A stretch of DNA of 64,000 bases from Varanus komodoensis (lineage: Eukaryota; Chordata; Lepidosauria; Squamata; Varanidae): assembly GCF_004798865.1 (NCBI RefSeq), contig NW_025335269.1, forward strand, positions 19,708,616 through 19,772,615. Reading direction: 5' to 3'. A program made the translations under genes and the position numbers. Under the pieces are notes generated by a model. It did not search any database and was not told where the DNA came from. It was given only the letters and a program-made list of their open reading frames with translations. Below, piece after piece: positions 51,501-56,666 of this stretch. Positions within the stretch are counted from its first letter, which is position 1. The number at the start of each line of letters is the position of its first letter.

Positions 51501-52459
51501 AGAAATGTAATAATAAATAATTTTATGTGTCTGGAGCCATCACCATCTTATTTTAATCAAAATGTCCAGTATAGAATTGCTCAGTGATACAATGATGAAG
51601 AAAAGACCCAAAGATATTCTGAATAAAGTAAGATGGCAGTGCCTCCAGGTAGCGGGTGTTGGTCTTAGGCAGCCATAGTGGAAGTCCTGGGATGCTTGGG
51701 CCTCATCACTTCCCTGAAGCTGGCACCTGCCCCGCCCTGCCCCTTAGGTGTATTTTTGCCTTGTATCCACAAAACTGATTGATGTGTGCAGCAGTGTTAC
51801 AAGGTCCTCAGCCAGAACATTTTAAACTAGTATTAGATTGCATATTTCATTAATGAGGCATATATATGCTAGATTTTAAAGGGGGAGATTCTGTTATCAG
51901 AAGACAAATCTCATTTTTCCTATTTTTGTGAACTAGGATGATTTACGAAGTGTGACTGTTTTCTCCACTTATTCCAAGAAAGTTAATGTGTTTTTATAAA
52001 ATCCAGAGGTTGTAAATATGCATGCTTGAGCTGGGATTGTGATGATAAAGCATCTTGTTGAATTAGATGCCAGAATTCTGCCTATATAGTTTATATATGT
52101 CTCAAGATACATACATTAGTATTCTTTTAATATCAAAGAGAACCGTTTTATTCAAGTGCTACCTACTGGTGCCAGATATCTATTCAATTATAATAAATGA
52201 TGGACCTCTATACTTATTTATAATCTAGCAATGTTGCTAATATTTGCCTCTTGTTGGCAGGTCAGCCATTCAGAAACTGGGAACAGAAGTTTTTGAAAAA
52301 GTTTATGAGTTCCTCCGGCAAGCAAGACAGGCAAATGCAAATGAAGATGAAATCAAAGAATACCTGGAAAAGATAGTATCCCGGGCAAGTGACTGTTTTG
52401 AAGTAGATCAGCTGCTCTATTTTGAAGAACAGCTACAGGCTTCAGAAGATTCTGCATAA
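290..52459 (+). CDS. NEK11: NEK11, serine/threonine kinase, 3' eleven exons (5' part outside window)
   Basis: NEK11 is a NIMA-family Ser/Thr kinase linked in mammals to the DNA-damage and replication checkpoint. Eleven exons splice in phase: 290-416, 1938-2087, 2185-2263, 4036-4121, 9961-10080, 11156-11249, 12454-12592, 28878-29053, 32227-32287, 40618-40714, 52261-52459. Together they encode about 440 residues. In order, the product has the DFG motif (GDFGVSR), activation loop and SPE motif (GTPFYMSPEAL), the C-lobe (KSDIWSLGCILYEMCC), a basic coiled coil (EVQKMTPRERMRLRKL), an acidic segment (IPEDPRLAEEYY) and a conserved tail (ASDCFEVDQLLYFEEQL). The match to remembered human NEK11 is strong outside exon 7. 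The kinase start, glycine loop and catalytic HRD lie upstream, outside the window. Human NEK11 is about 645 residues, and the equivalent human stretch seems some tens of residues longer, so one linker exon may be absent or unrecognised. No frame breaks are seen in these exons. Confidence 0.95.
467..574. repeat. Composite microsatellite (CT)n-(CA)n-(GGGA)n
   Basis: About 58 bp of CT, then about 22 bp of CA, then six GGGA-type units. It begins about 50 bp past a NEK11 donor site. The same three-part order, on the opposite strand, recurs at 55925-56014. Confidence 0.97.
575..1937 (+). other. NEK11 intron, mostly unique sequence
   Basis: It holds an AT-rich block at about 1300-1370 and a LINE/SINE-type 3' tail at 1424-1495. 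I see nothing else. Confidence 0.6.
1424..1495 (+). repeat. SINE/LINE 3' tail fragment
   Basis: It reads AAGCTGCCTTGGGTTCC, then a GGGATAGAAATGCAATA-type end and AT-rich repeats. This is the tail seen on the tRNA-derived SINEs elsewhere in the window. No tRNA-like head is visible. Confidence 0.5.
1938..2087 (+). CDS. NEK11: NEK11 exon: kinase C-lobe
   Basis: The acceptor is CTCCAG and the donor is GTGAGT. The first base completes the Trp codon of KSDIW. It encodes SLGCILYEMCCLDHVFAG, then a stretch ending TPSLPDTYARELDALLH. It closely follows human NEK11 and gives the kinase subdomain IX-X helices. It ends in phase 2 (AG) and joins the next exon as Ser. Confidence 0.95.
2185..2263 (+). CDS. 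NEK11: NEK11 exon: end of kinase domain
   Basis: The acceptor is TTTCAG and the donor is GTATCT. It encodes MLSKDPSLRPSAAEIL and then VPYIDHQLQ, the conserved subdomain XI with the invariant Arg in the LRPSA motif. It is separated from the previous exon by an intron of only 97 bp. Confidence 0.95.
2762..3925 (-). mobile_element. CR1 LINE, antisense, 3' portion
   Basis: The + strand carries the reverse complement of a reptilian CR1 3' end. It starts at the 3' terminus (GGGTCTATCTAGTCCAG near 2807) and runs through the C-terminal reverse-transcriptase region to about 3925. Recognisable blocks are AATCAGCTTCATTACCCC, CACCATAGATTTTTGTG and AATAAGTTGAAAAGTGCTGG. The minus strand is full of small insertions and stops, so this is an old, 5'-truncated copy. 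It fills most of the intron between exons 3 and 4, antisense to NEK11. Confidence 0.85.
4036..4121 (+). CDS. NEK11: NEK11 exon: post-kinase linker
   Basis: The acceptor is TTGTAG and the donor is GTGAGT. It encodes IMKYKFTNMTRKDCIL followed by ESQEEAIDIMNA. This aligns with the human segment that contains CRYSEMTLEDKN and QKEAAHIINAM, with lower identity than the kinase. The phase-2 end (GT) joins the G of the next exon as Val. Confidence 0.88.
5150..5280 (-). repeat. CR1-like remnant
   Basis: TGTAGTCCAACCTCCTGCTT, then CAGATGGTTGTCTAGCC and a TTTACCTGAA-type block, resemble antisense CR1/L3 3' ends of birds and reptiles. Only about 130 bp is recognisable. Confidence 0.5.
6880..7380 (+). mobile_element. 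L2-type LINE fragment, sense
   Basis: The + strand at 7080-7200 translates to pieces such as LVYNTAARWMTRP and TEHETTTASLA. These are worn versions of the L2/CR1-clade reverse-transcriptase C-terminal segment (LVQNAAARLLT, then EHITPVL-SLHWLP). Flanking text such as TTCAAAGTGCTGGTTATGA and AAAAGGCCTTTGTGGTGG also fits L2. It is truncated at both ends. Confidence 0.7.
7930..8590 (-). mobile_element. CR1 LINE, antisense, RT C-terminal part
   Basis: An open minus-strand frame at 8078-8575 gives 165 residues. It contains VADDTIVG (the catalytic ADD of reverse transcriptase), NKCKVLPLGH, ERDLRVLVDSRVNVNQQC, ASRSRGLLIPLYTTLVHP and LQYCIQFWAPHYRRDV. These are hallmark blocks of CR1 ORF2. The frame is open over this stretch, so it is probably younger than the other CR1 copies here. 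Further 3' CR1 text runs left to about 7930. Confidence 0.92.
9060..9125 (+). repeat. LINE/SINE 3' tail fragment
   Basis: TTAGCTGCCTTGAGTGG is followed by a GTGGAACACAAATTAA end and resembles LINE/SINE tails elsewhere in the window. Confidence 0.4.
9961..10080 (+). CDS. NEK11: NEK11 exon: basic coiled-coil region
   Basis: The acceptor is GTTTAG and the donor is GTAAAA. It encodes KKIHLQTLKALSEVQKM, TPRERMRLRKL and then HIADEAGQKLK. This is one of the best conserved stretches outside the kinase. The Lys/Arg-rich heptad-like pattern suggests a helix. The donor is weaker than consensus, but the phase (2) fits the next exon. Confidence 0.95.
10081..11155 (+). other. NEK11 intron
   Basis: No repeat or gene is recognised. 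Confidence 0.5.
11156..11249 (+). CDS. NEK11: NEK11 exon: coiled coil, MQELRSRNF motif
   Basis: The acceptor is TTTCAG and the donor is GTAAGG. It encodes QLAEEKYQENLKRMQEL, RSRNFHQVNIDVLH. It matches the human EEKYEENSKRMQELRSRNF segment almost residue for residue and ends in phase 0. Confidence 0.95.
11250..12453 (+). other. NEK11 intron
   Basis: No repeat or gene is recognised. Confidence 0.5.
12454..12592 (+). CDS. NEK11: NEK11 exon: divergent linker
   Basis: The acceptor is AATAAG and the donor is GTAAGT. The 46 codons begin ESDSQTEEHLIKSQAV and end LSMSDPVEN. The stretch is open, and the entry phase (0) and exit phase (1) fit both neighbours. Sequence similarity to human NEK11 is slight, as expected for a disordered linker of Ser, Asp and Glu. 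The human protein is roughly 25-30 residues longer here, so a further exon in the next 16-kb intron is possible but I could not find it. Confidence 0.75.
12593..14639 (+). other. Start of the largest NEK11 intron (12593-28877)
   Basis: Mostly unidentified sequence. A stretch at 14350-14440 (AGGGAACCTTTGGTTAAG) looks like part of a dispersed repeat that I cannot name. Confidence 0.4.
14640..14740 (-). repeat. CR1 3' end fragment, antisense
   Basis: AGATCCATCTGACCTAGCAT and TTCTGTTTCTCAAATGCTG follow the CR1 3' terminal text seen at about 2800 and 19200. The piece is about 100 bp and worn. Confidence 0.5.
14741..19189 (+). other. Intron sequence, nothing recognised
   Basis: No gene, transposon or RNA gene stands out. 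A 17-bp tandem duplication (TGTTACATGTACATAC and its near copy) lies at about 18591-18616. Confidence 0.4.
19534..19587. repeat. Hairpin unit 1 inside the hAT-type element
   Basis: The left arm CGGCTTGCTCATGAGGAG (19534-19551) pairs with the right arm CTCCTCATGAGCAAGCTG (19570-19587), 17 of 18 bases. Confidence 0.9.
19614..19679. repeat. Hairpin unit 2 inside the hAT-type element
   Basis: CGGCTTGCTTGTGAGGAG pairs with CCTCCTTGCAAGCAAGCTG. It is a diverged tandem copy of unit 1 with a longer loop. Confidence 0.8.
20001..20162. repeat. Left inverted terminal repeat of the DIRS-like element
   Basis: It shares CACACATATGGGTGCTG, TGCAGTGCCTTTGGCC, GCTAATGGTTTTTGGCGGG and CCATTTTGTTCAGTCTTTG with the complement of the right end. 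A TATAAA lies at about 20123. Confidence 0.92.
22641..22803. repeat. Right inverted terminal repeat of the DIRS-like element
   Basis: This is the reverse complement of the left end over its whole length, starting CAAAGACTGAACAAAATGG and closing CCACTCGAAGAAC. Confidence 0.92.
23950..24140 (-). mobile_element. 5S rRNA-derived SINE, antisense
   Basis: The + strand holds CCCATCCAGATTTCAACCAG and AACCCTGCTTCGCTTCCAAT. These are the complement of the 5S rRNA internal promoter region (GGAAGCTAAGCAGGGT, then TTGGATGGG). On its left (its 3' side) is a tail ending GTATAGAAATGTAATAATAA when read on the minus strand. That tail matches the copy at 51385. Confidence 0.85.
24370..25070 (-). mobile_element. 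L2-type LINE, antisense, 3' part
   Basis: An open minus-strand frame at 24515-24952 contains LQLLQNRAARLLTGTGR, HITPVLRQLHWLPTEVQ, QFKVLVMTYKALNGLGPGYL and FSAVVPNLWNALPREV. This is the C-terminal segment of L2/CR1-clade reverse transcriptase. The 3' tail on the left (24370-24450) has a GCCGCCCC block and ends in TTTA repeats. More 5' sequence of the same element runs to about 25070. The long open frame suggests a fairly young copy. It lies antisense in a NEK11 intron. Confidence 0.88.
25063..25150. repeat. Pyrimidine-rich TTC/TAC microsatellite
   Basis: Runs of TTC and (TAC)n directly follow the 5' edge of the L2 piece. Confidence 0.85.
25151..28877 (+). other. End of the large NEK11 intron, nothing named
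   Basis: It holds a short AT/TG block at about 26580-26675. A segment at 27025-27110 shares GACAATGTCTAGGATCC-type text with 48350-48430. No gene or known element is recognised. Confidence 0.4.
28878..29053 (+). CDS. NEK11: NEK11 exon: acidic region with Glu and Ala runs
   Basis: The acceptor is GATGCAG and the donor is GTATAC. It begins IPEDPRLAEEYYNDVFDS, the conserved EIPEDP-AEEYY block of NEK11. Next come ten Glu codons (mostly GAG), an Ala-rich run built largely of GCG, and ELEEMKTSQTVCKTNQQ. The triplet run at about 28949-29009 is pure purine and then GC-rich, unlike the AT-rich surroundings. It looks like triplet expansion inside the reading frame. Confidence 0.93.
28949..29009 (+). 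repeat. GAG/GCG triplet run inside NEK11 coding exon
   Basis: In-frame GAG/GAA codons followed by GCG/GCA codons encode a Glu run and then an Ala run within exon 28878-29053. Confidence 0.93.
30219..30345. repeat. Possible foldback element
   Basis: Inverted arms: TTTAGACAGAAAAAGCCC near 30237 and GCCCCTTTTCTGTCTAAA near 30311. The centre contains the AACTCCCA/TTGGAGTTGTAGG text common in short reptile foldback repeats. Confidence 0.55.
30625..30652. repeat. (GTTT)n microsatellite
   Basis: Seven tandem GTTT units. Confidence 0.95.
31510..31600. repeat. AT-rich palindrome cluster
   Basis: Repeated ACATGTAATATTACATGT-type palindromes, with several overlapping hairpins possible. Confidence 0.8.
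31936..32150 (+). mobile_element. tRNA-derived SINE, MIR-like body
   Basis: It starts GAGAGCCAGTGTGGTGTACT and then GGTTAA (tRNA-like A box region), followed by a worn B box, the body GGCCAGTCACAGATTCTCAG and CACAGGGTTTCC, and the tail GTGAGCTGCCTTCATATAAA. It matches the other SINE copies listed here. Confidence 0.85.
32227..32287 (+). CDS. NEK11: NEK11 exon: short tail exon (DSDVEAMVKFMENIL)
   Basis: The acceptor is TTGGCAG and the donor is GTAAGA. It encodes DSDVEAMVKFMENIL and NTSSL, equivalent to human DSDIEALARCLENVLG. It has 20 codons plus one base (phase 1). Confidence 0.88.
32288..33344 (+). other. NEK11 intron, left part
   Basis: No gene or named repeat is recognised. Confidence 0.4.
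33345..33545 (+). mobile_element. tRNA-derived SINE, diverged
   Basis: The head is worn, but the body GGGCCAGTCACAGACTCTTA and the tail AGCTGCCTTGGATTCCTT are clear, ending in a GGATATAAATACAATGT-type end. Confidence 0.8.
33569..33651. repeat. Foldback (MITE-like) element, CAATCCTAT family
   Basis: The left arm CAATCCTATTCACAGCTACT and the right arm, read on the other strand, CAATCCTATCAATGTTTACT form one long inverted repeat with about 40-bp arms. The centre holds AATGGGACTTACTTCTGAG. It is too short to encode anything. Confidence 0.8.
33674..33760. repeat. Second CAATCCTATG foldback copy
   Basis: It starts CACAATCCTATGCTGG and closes TTTAGGATTATAG. It lies 22 bp from the first copy and is more worn. 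Confidence 0.65.
34165..34238. repeat. Third CAATCCTAT-family foldback fragment
   Basis: CTACTCAGAAGTAAGATCC and CTTACTCCCACATACAG form the inner arms of the same foldback family. The ends are worn. Confidence 0.65.
34850..34912 (+). repeat. L2-type LINE 3' tail
   Basis: GCCGCCCCGAGGCTTTTTGC is followed by a GAGGCATAAAAATGG end and AAATAAATA repeats. Confidence 0.65.
34925..35020. repeat. Foldback element, TAGTCCAACA family
   Basis: TTAGACTTCACTTTCCATCA on the left and GGAATGCTGGAAGTGGTAG then TCCAACATCTGG on the right form an imperfect inverted repeat. Related copies are at 42690, 49700, 54380 and 62740. Confidence 0.65.
35415..35470 (+). repeat. LINE/SINE 3' tail fragment
   Basis: TGTAAGCTGTTCTGAGCCG is followed by AAATAAATACATGAATAAA. 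Confidence 0.45.
35574..35830 (-). mobile_element. tRNA-derived SINE, antisense, well preserved
   Basis: On the + strand the tail comes first: (TTTA)n, then ATATCCTGCCTTTTTTCTAC. The body is GACTGGCCCAAAGTCACC, and the RNA polymerase III B box reads GGACTAGAACC (35764-35774), the complement of GGTTCTAGTCC. It closes with CCCCTACACCACACTA. It is very similar to the copy at 59065-59312. Confidence 0.92.
36664..36850 (+). mobile_element. tRNA-derived SINE, worn
   Basis: GCCAGTGTGGATGCCTGAG, GGAGACCCAGGTTTATATC and TTCACAGAGTTTTTGTGAAG follow the SINE head, B box region and body. The tail is poor. Confidence 0.6.
36851..40617 (+). other. NEK11 intron, right part
   Basis: Long AT-rich sequence in which I recognise no gene or named repeat. 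Confidence 0.45.
40618..40714 (+). CDS. NEK11: NEK11 exon: basic tail
   Basis: The acceptor is TTTGTAG and the donor is GTAAGT. It encodes GTGTVTSVTLLGRERSRAF, then NSTMATTKLRRMRE. It is anchored by the match of FNS-MA-TK--RMRE to human NEK11. The phase-2 end (GA) joins the terminal exon as Glu. Confidence 0.87.
41275..41402 (+). repeat. L2-type LINE 3' end
   Basis: TGCTGTGAGCCGCCCTGAGG is followed by GGGGCGGCATAGAAATG and a long AATA repeat. This is the typical 3' terminus of reptile L2-like LINEs. Confidence 0.75.
42690..42760. repeat. Foldback fragment, TAGTCCAACA family
   Basis: GTTGTTGGACAGCAACTTC and then CTAGCCAGGAATGCTGGGAT. Only part is preserved. Confidence 0.5.
44720..48031 (+). 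mobile_element. BovB (RTE clade) LINE, near full length, sense
   Basis: It is bounded by a 12-bp target duplication ATTTAATTTGGT at 44720-44731 and 48020-48031, and the 3' end is the short ACAACAACA tail typical of BovB. The body is 3.29 kb including a 100-N gap. The endonuclease region starts near 44906 and shows SIGTWNVRSMNQGKLDVV and SDHELLVAKF. Reverse transcriptase shows FIDYAKAFDCVDHNKLW and GVRQGCILSPRLFNLYAEH. The C-terminus shows KYFGHLMRRKDSLEKSLMLG. It cannot be active. Coding is split over frames in the endonuclease, whose GDWNAKVG motif reads GDLAKVG. From 46213 to 47997 one frame continues with two TGA codons (46852 and 47686), each where an Arg codon is expected. The catalytic YADD reads YADN (47251-47253). 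Confidence 0.95.
45826..45925. other. Assembly gap, 100 N
   Basis: It is exactly 100 N, a common placeholder size, inside the BovB. The second BovB copy reads AAATTTAGGCTTAAATTGAA across the same point, so the real missing sequence may be only a few bases. Confidence 0.97.
48836..48886 (-). pseudogene. U2 snRNA pseudogene fragment (5' end)
   Basis: On the minus strand the piece reads CTTCTTGGTCTTTTTGCTAA then GATCAAGTGTAAC. This matches the highly conserved U2 5' end (CTTCTCGGCCTTTTGGCTAA then GATCAAGTGTAGT), with three mismatches over the first 29 aligned bases. The rest of U2 is absent or too worn to see, and there is no promoter context, so it is a dead retrocopy fragment. Confidence 0.8.
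49700..49765. repeat. Foldback fragment, TAGTCCAACA family
   Basis: GATGCCATCCAGATATTTTA and then GGCTACAACTCACAATATTC. Confidence 0.5.
51385..51522 (+). mobile_element. 5S rRNA-derived SINE, sense
   Basis: TTTTGGAAGCTAAGCAGGGT, then GGTTTGGCTGAAATCTGG and ATGGGTGACT, match the internal promoter part of 5S rRNA (TCGGAAGCTAAGCAGGGTCG, then CTTGGATGGG). The tail GTACTATAGAAATGTAATAA is shared with the copy at 23950-24140, showing a true SINE family. Confidence 0.88.
52261..52459 (+). CDS. NEK11: NEK11 terminal coding exon and stop codon
   Basis: The acceptor is TTGGCAG. It encodes SAIQKLGTEVFEKVYEFL, then a helical stretch and ASDCFEVDQLLYFEEQL, and ends ASEDSA before TAA at 52457-52459. The DCFEVDQLLYFEEQL block is nearly identical to human NEK11, which fixes both frame and gene identity. 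It lies in the gap between two BovB LINEs in opposite orientation. Confidence 0.96.
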
Positions 52460-53238
52460 TGTCATACATTTCAGAACTGATGGACTTGGATGATTTCAAA
52501 TCAGTGAACTCTTCAACTGAAAGCAAGCAAGCATCAAGTCATATGGGTAGAGAAATCAGTAGCATGCAAATACTAATGGGGAGAATTGTTACGGTTTTGT
52601 TATATGATATAAAGAGCCCTGTTTTCCATTTCCAAATGATGTAATTGGGAGCTTTTTGAGTGATTTCCAACAGAAGCAGTATTAGCAGATCTCAAAAAAG
52701 GTTTCTTTGAAAATTGCAGGATTATAGTTGTCAATCATACATATGCATGCTCAATACTTTCTTAGGAGAATTTGTGATGTTTAATACCCTTTGCTTCACC
52801 CACATTTCAAAGCAACGTGAAGAAAAGCATGATAGATGAGATGGCAGAATAATAGAGGGTAAAAGAGAAAAACAGCTCCATGCTTTGACTAGTCCCATCA
52901 TGCAAAGATAGGGGGCACTGAGTGGATTTAATACTTCTTGAATTGGAAATGTTAAGGCTAAATCAAATGCTCTCCTGTAAATATTTTCAGAAAGAAAAGG
53001 GGGTTGGTGGGAACAAATGATTTCTAAGAGACCTTTCTGTGATGTGCAGCTTTGGTGCTGTTTTTGTCCTCCAGAGCTTCACAAAGGTCATTCCTTTAAG
53101 ATAGTTCCCCCCACTGGAGCACCTAGGAGAGCCGCTTGTTGCTTCTTCACAGTGACCAGCCATCCTGTTTTTCCAGACCTTTTCTAGTATATTGAGCTCC
53201 TCACATAACAAATCAGATCTGGCAATATGATCTCACCC

Positions 53239-53255
53239 GGGGGGGGGGGGGGGGA
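53239..53255. repeat. Poly-G run
   Basis: About 17 G in a row in the probable 3' UTR. Its length is prone to assembly error. Confidence 0.9.
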
Positions 53256-54193
53256 GCTAGTTTGTGCTCTTTTTCAAACTAAATTTGTGGTGGAACTATC
53301 ACCAATCAGGACTTCAGAAGGCCTCACAAAACACTGCCTGATGCACTTCCCATATCTTCTCCACTGCTTTTTTTACCTGGTTTAGAATGAGGGGAGAAGC
53401 TGTGGTGATTTCTTATCCTTGTTAGTCTGTGTTGTTGGACCCAATTGTAGCGTTTCTGCATAGCACTTTTTAGTTTCCTAAAATTATGGAGAGAAGCAAC
53501 AATCTCTTCTAAGGTTCCTATTCTTCACTGTGATTTCTCTGGTTGCCCAGACCCAGGATCTCCATTGTTCCATTGTTGTTATGGAAACACCAGAGAGTTC
53601 TGTGGAAAGAGTGGCCATGGAGGTGGCTGCTGAGCCATCCATTCTCTACTACTCTCAACTCCCTAGCATCACATGCCATGACCTGCTTTATTCCTATAGA
53701 TCAAGTGATGTGCCTGTCTGCTTGTTTTGTTTTTTTCCAGAGGGAGAAAGGAGAACCATGGCAAAAGTGTTTATTATTTAATTTAAAAAATCCTTGCAAG
53801 TTGGAGTAGCCAGGAAGTGTTGAAGAGATGCAGGTACACTTACAAGAGGAAAAAGGAAGACCCTGCCTCAAAACCTCAGCAGACCAATCAGGATAAGGCT
53901 GCTGAGGTCCCTAGGGAACAAGAACATAAAGAAGGGAATTTCACTCGGGGGAGGGGGCTGCTGGATGCATGGAGAGAACAGAAGGATGGAGCAGGGAGAA
54001 TGGCAATCACGTGGCCATGGGAACCATGTGAACATCGGACTGGTAAGTTTGAGCAAAAATCTATGTGCCACGGAAACTCTGCAGGGTTGTTTGCCATGAT
54101 ATGGGAACTCAGCCAGCATGGAATTGAACTGCTTTGTCTCTGCAACACCACCATGAAAATTAAGTTTTTCTAAAAGGTCTCCCAAAAGAGGGA

Positions 54194-54199
54194 AATAAA
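54194..54199 (+). promoter_or_regulatory. Candidate NEK11 polyadenylation signal AATAAA
   Basis: First canonical AATAAA seen downstream of the NEK11 stop on the sense strand. Confidence 0.35.
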
Positions 54200-54374
54200 T
54201 TATTTGCAATATGAGCCATATATGGCCAAGGTCAAACTAGAGGTCATTTAACCAGTGTGGTTTTTTTTTTTTTTCCTTTTGTAAAGTAGAACTTTGCAAC
54301 ATTATATATTCAGTGCAGAGCAAACCATGAGCATGCCACATTGTTCCATTTTTGCAAAGAATAGGAAATCTTAA

Positions 54375-54470
54375 GCCCTCTAAATGTTCCTGGACTGCAA
54401 ATTCCATCAGCTCAGAAAGTATGGCCTCTTCTCAAGGATGATGGGACTAGAGTGCCATATGTTCACCCCT
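54375..54470. repeat. Foldback element, TAGTCCAACA family, worn
   Basis: TGGACTGCAAATTCCATCAG on the left and GGATGATGGGACTAGAG on the right. Confidence 0.5.
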
Positions 54471-55924
54471 GGGGAAATTTGCTGGATTTCTTTTGGTTTT
54501 CCTTTGCAGTCAGCATTGCTTTCCTTAGCTTTACTCTGTGCTTTGAAGCCAAGTGCTACAGCTGTATCTACTAAGTAAGCTGGTAGTAATCTAGCATCCA
54601 AGCATCACCTAGATCATTTTAAAGGATTGTTTAATACCACAGTATTATAGTCATCAATCCCTGGGGATTTAACAATATAAAGCCAAAAAGAACAGCCTGT
54701 GGGTGAAGGCTGGAGTAGTCAGGTTCCCTGGGGTAGTCAGGTTCTCCAAAATGCATTTACAGTCTGGAAATAATGTTATAGCTACCCACACATTCTTCAG
54801 GGAAACACTCTCAGGAGCACAATACTTTTATGTATCAGAGAAATAGAAAGAAATCTAACTCCAAAGACACTGCAACAGCCACATACTGATACGGTTTGCA
54901 TGATCAAAATAAGCTAATTTTTTGATACAAAAAACATTTTTAACTTTTTTCAAATTTGCTGTGCATGCACTGTGTAATTTGATTAATCACCCCCCTGGGT
55001 GCAGCTTCTTGTGTTAACCAAACCTGGGCCTCACGGCATCTTCCAATGGTGAATATAATAAAGGCAGAGGAAGCAGGAGAAAACTGCAGCTGCTCACACA
55101 TGGACGAAGCATCACATTTCGCTTTCTTTCTGTTCCACGTGTTCCTCTCAGTGATTTTTTTATGCTTGAAGAGATAACTAGCAAGGAAAAAGAGCAACTA
55201 AATAGTAGCTACTAAAAGAGAGCAGAACAGACAGGTGCAGCACCACTTCTGCTTGCCCTTACCTTGTTCTGGCCTTTTCTACCACCACAGTGGTAATATT
55301 TGTTTCTCTGGCTGCCCCCACAAATTCTGTGAATCTCAGGTATCTACCTGAGGTAATTTACAGGTTCACAGCAGATGTGGGGTGGATACCCTGCCTCAAA
55401 TATGAGACCCCCCAGTGTTTCAAACAAATTTCAATGTTTGCTGAAGATTAATGATAGAAAAAAAACCTAAAATCTGAATAAATAGACACAGCAACACGCA
55501 CTCCCCCACAAAACACTCCCAGCCCTCCATGCAGGACAGACCCATTAATATTGCATCATTGCATTCTAGCGTCTGGGTGATGCTTCAAGAATTCACTCAG
55601 ACCTGAAGAACAGGTTGCATTGAGTTCTAGTGCTTCCACGGTTCCTCATGATATACACATTTCTAGTTTCCTGTGTTTAAACTTTCTGTGAACTTGCTGA
55701 ATCCTCAAAAAAGCAGCTCTAACCTTGTGACCTGCAGAAGAACTGACAGGCCCTTCCAAGTGATAAACTTTATTTAGCTAAGTGATTGTGTAACTCTGTA
55801 AATAAATACTTTTATTTTACCTAGGCTCCCATGTGAAAGCAAGAAGGAAGGGAGTTTAACCCTAACAGGATGGGCTTTACAAAGAAATTAAAAAGCTGTC
55901 CCACAAGGAAAGGGGCTTTCTCCC

Positions 55925-55929
55925 CTCCC

Positions 55930-56014
<85 letters not shown>
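55925..56014. repeat. Composite microsatellite (CCCT)-(GT)n-(GA)n
   Basis: CCTCCCTCC, then about 36 bp GT, then about 46 bp GA. It is the reverse-complement layout of the repeat at 467-574. Confidence 0.97.
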
Positions 56015-56015
<1 letters not shown>

Positions 56016-56666
56016 CACTACAGTGTCAACTCAGAATAAATGGCTGAAAAAGTTCTTTCTTATTAAAGAAAAAACTTTAATATGTTTCCTTGCTTTTAAT
56101 TTGTTTCCATTGTTGTCCTTTCAAACATGTCTCTGAACGTAGAACAGTTTCATCAGACTCATATGGTGGTAGGCTTAATTTTTCAGTATACATCATGATA
56201 CAAGTTTAATTCAAAATGTGATTGAATAAGTATTCCCAATTTTTTAGTCAATTATGCATTCCCTGTTGCATTGTGCATAGCCCTGATATGCAGAAGAGTT
56301 TCGTGGGTGAGAAATATCCCATTTTTAAGCTTTTGGCTAAATTGGTTTTGTTGGTTGGTTGGTTTCTTTCAATGAAAACAATAGATAGAAAATGCTGGAG
56401 TGTTTGTCACAATAAACAAAAAATATTCACCCATAGGGCTTTTATACCACGCAAAAAGGTGATGCTGTTAGGTGCCTGAAGATAACATCTAAATGATGCC
56501 TCCATGTTGGTAATAATACAATTGATTGATGGGTTGATGGACTTCAATAATTGCCCTGGGTACCAGTCAGGTCACAGATAGAACACACAGACCACACTTG
56601 TCAGGGAACTTTGCCATTTTCAAGTTGAAAGGGGAAGGAAGGATGGACGGACAGACCAGAATGGGC

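Larger units (their letters stand above)
48032..52260 (+). other. NEK11 intron, right of BovB
   Basis: It holds a U2 snRNA relic (48836-48886), a foldback fragment (49700-49765) and a 5S SINE (51385-51522). The rest is unidentified. Confidence 0.5.
52460..54200 (+). other. Probable NEK11 3' UTR
   Basis: This region is non-coding and follows the TAA. The first canonical AATAAA I see on this strand is at 54194-54199, about 1.7 kb past the stop, so the transcript may end shortly after it. A G homopolymer sits at about 53239-53255. Transcript data would be needed to place the true end. Confidence 0.35.
54201..56666 (+). other. Downstream sequence
   Basis: It holds a foldback fragment at 54375-54470, a T run at about 54261-54275 and the composite microsatellite. 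Nothing else is recognised. Confidence 0.45.
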
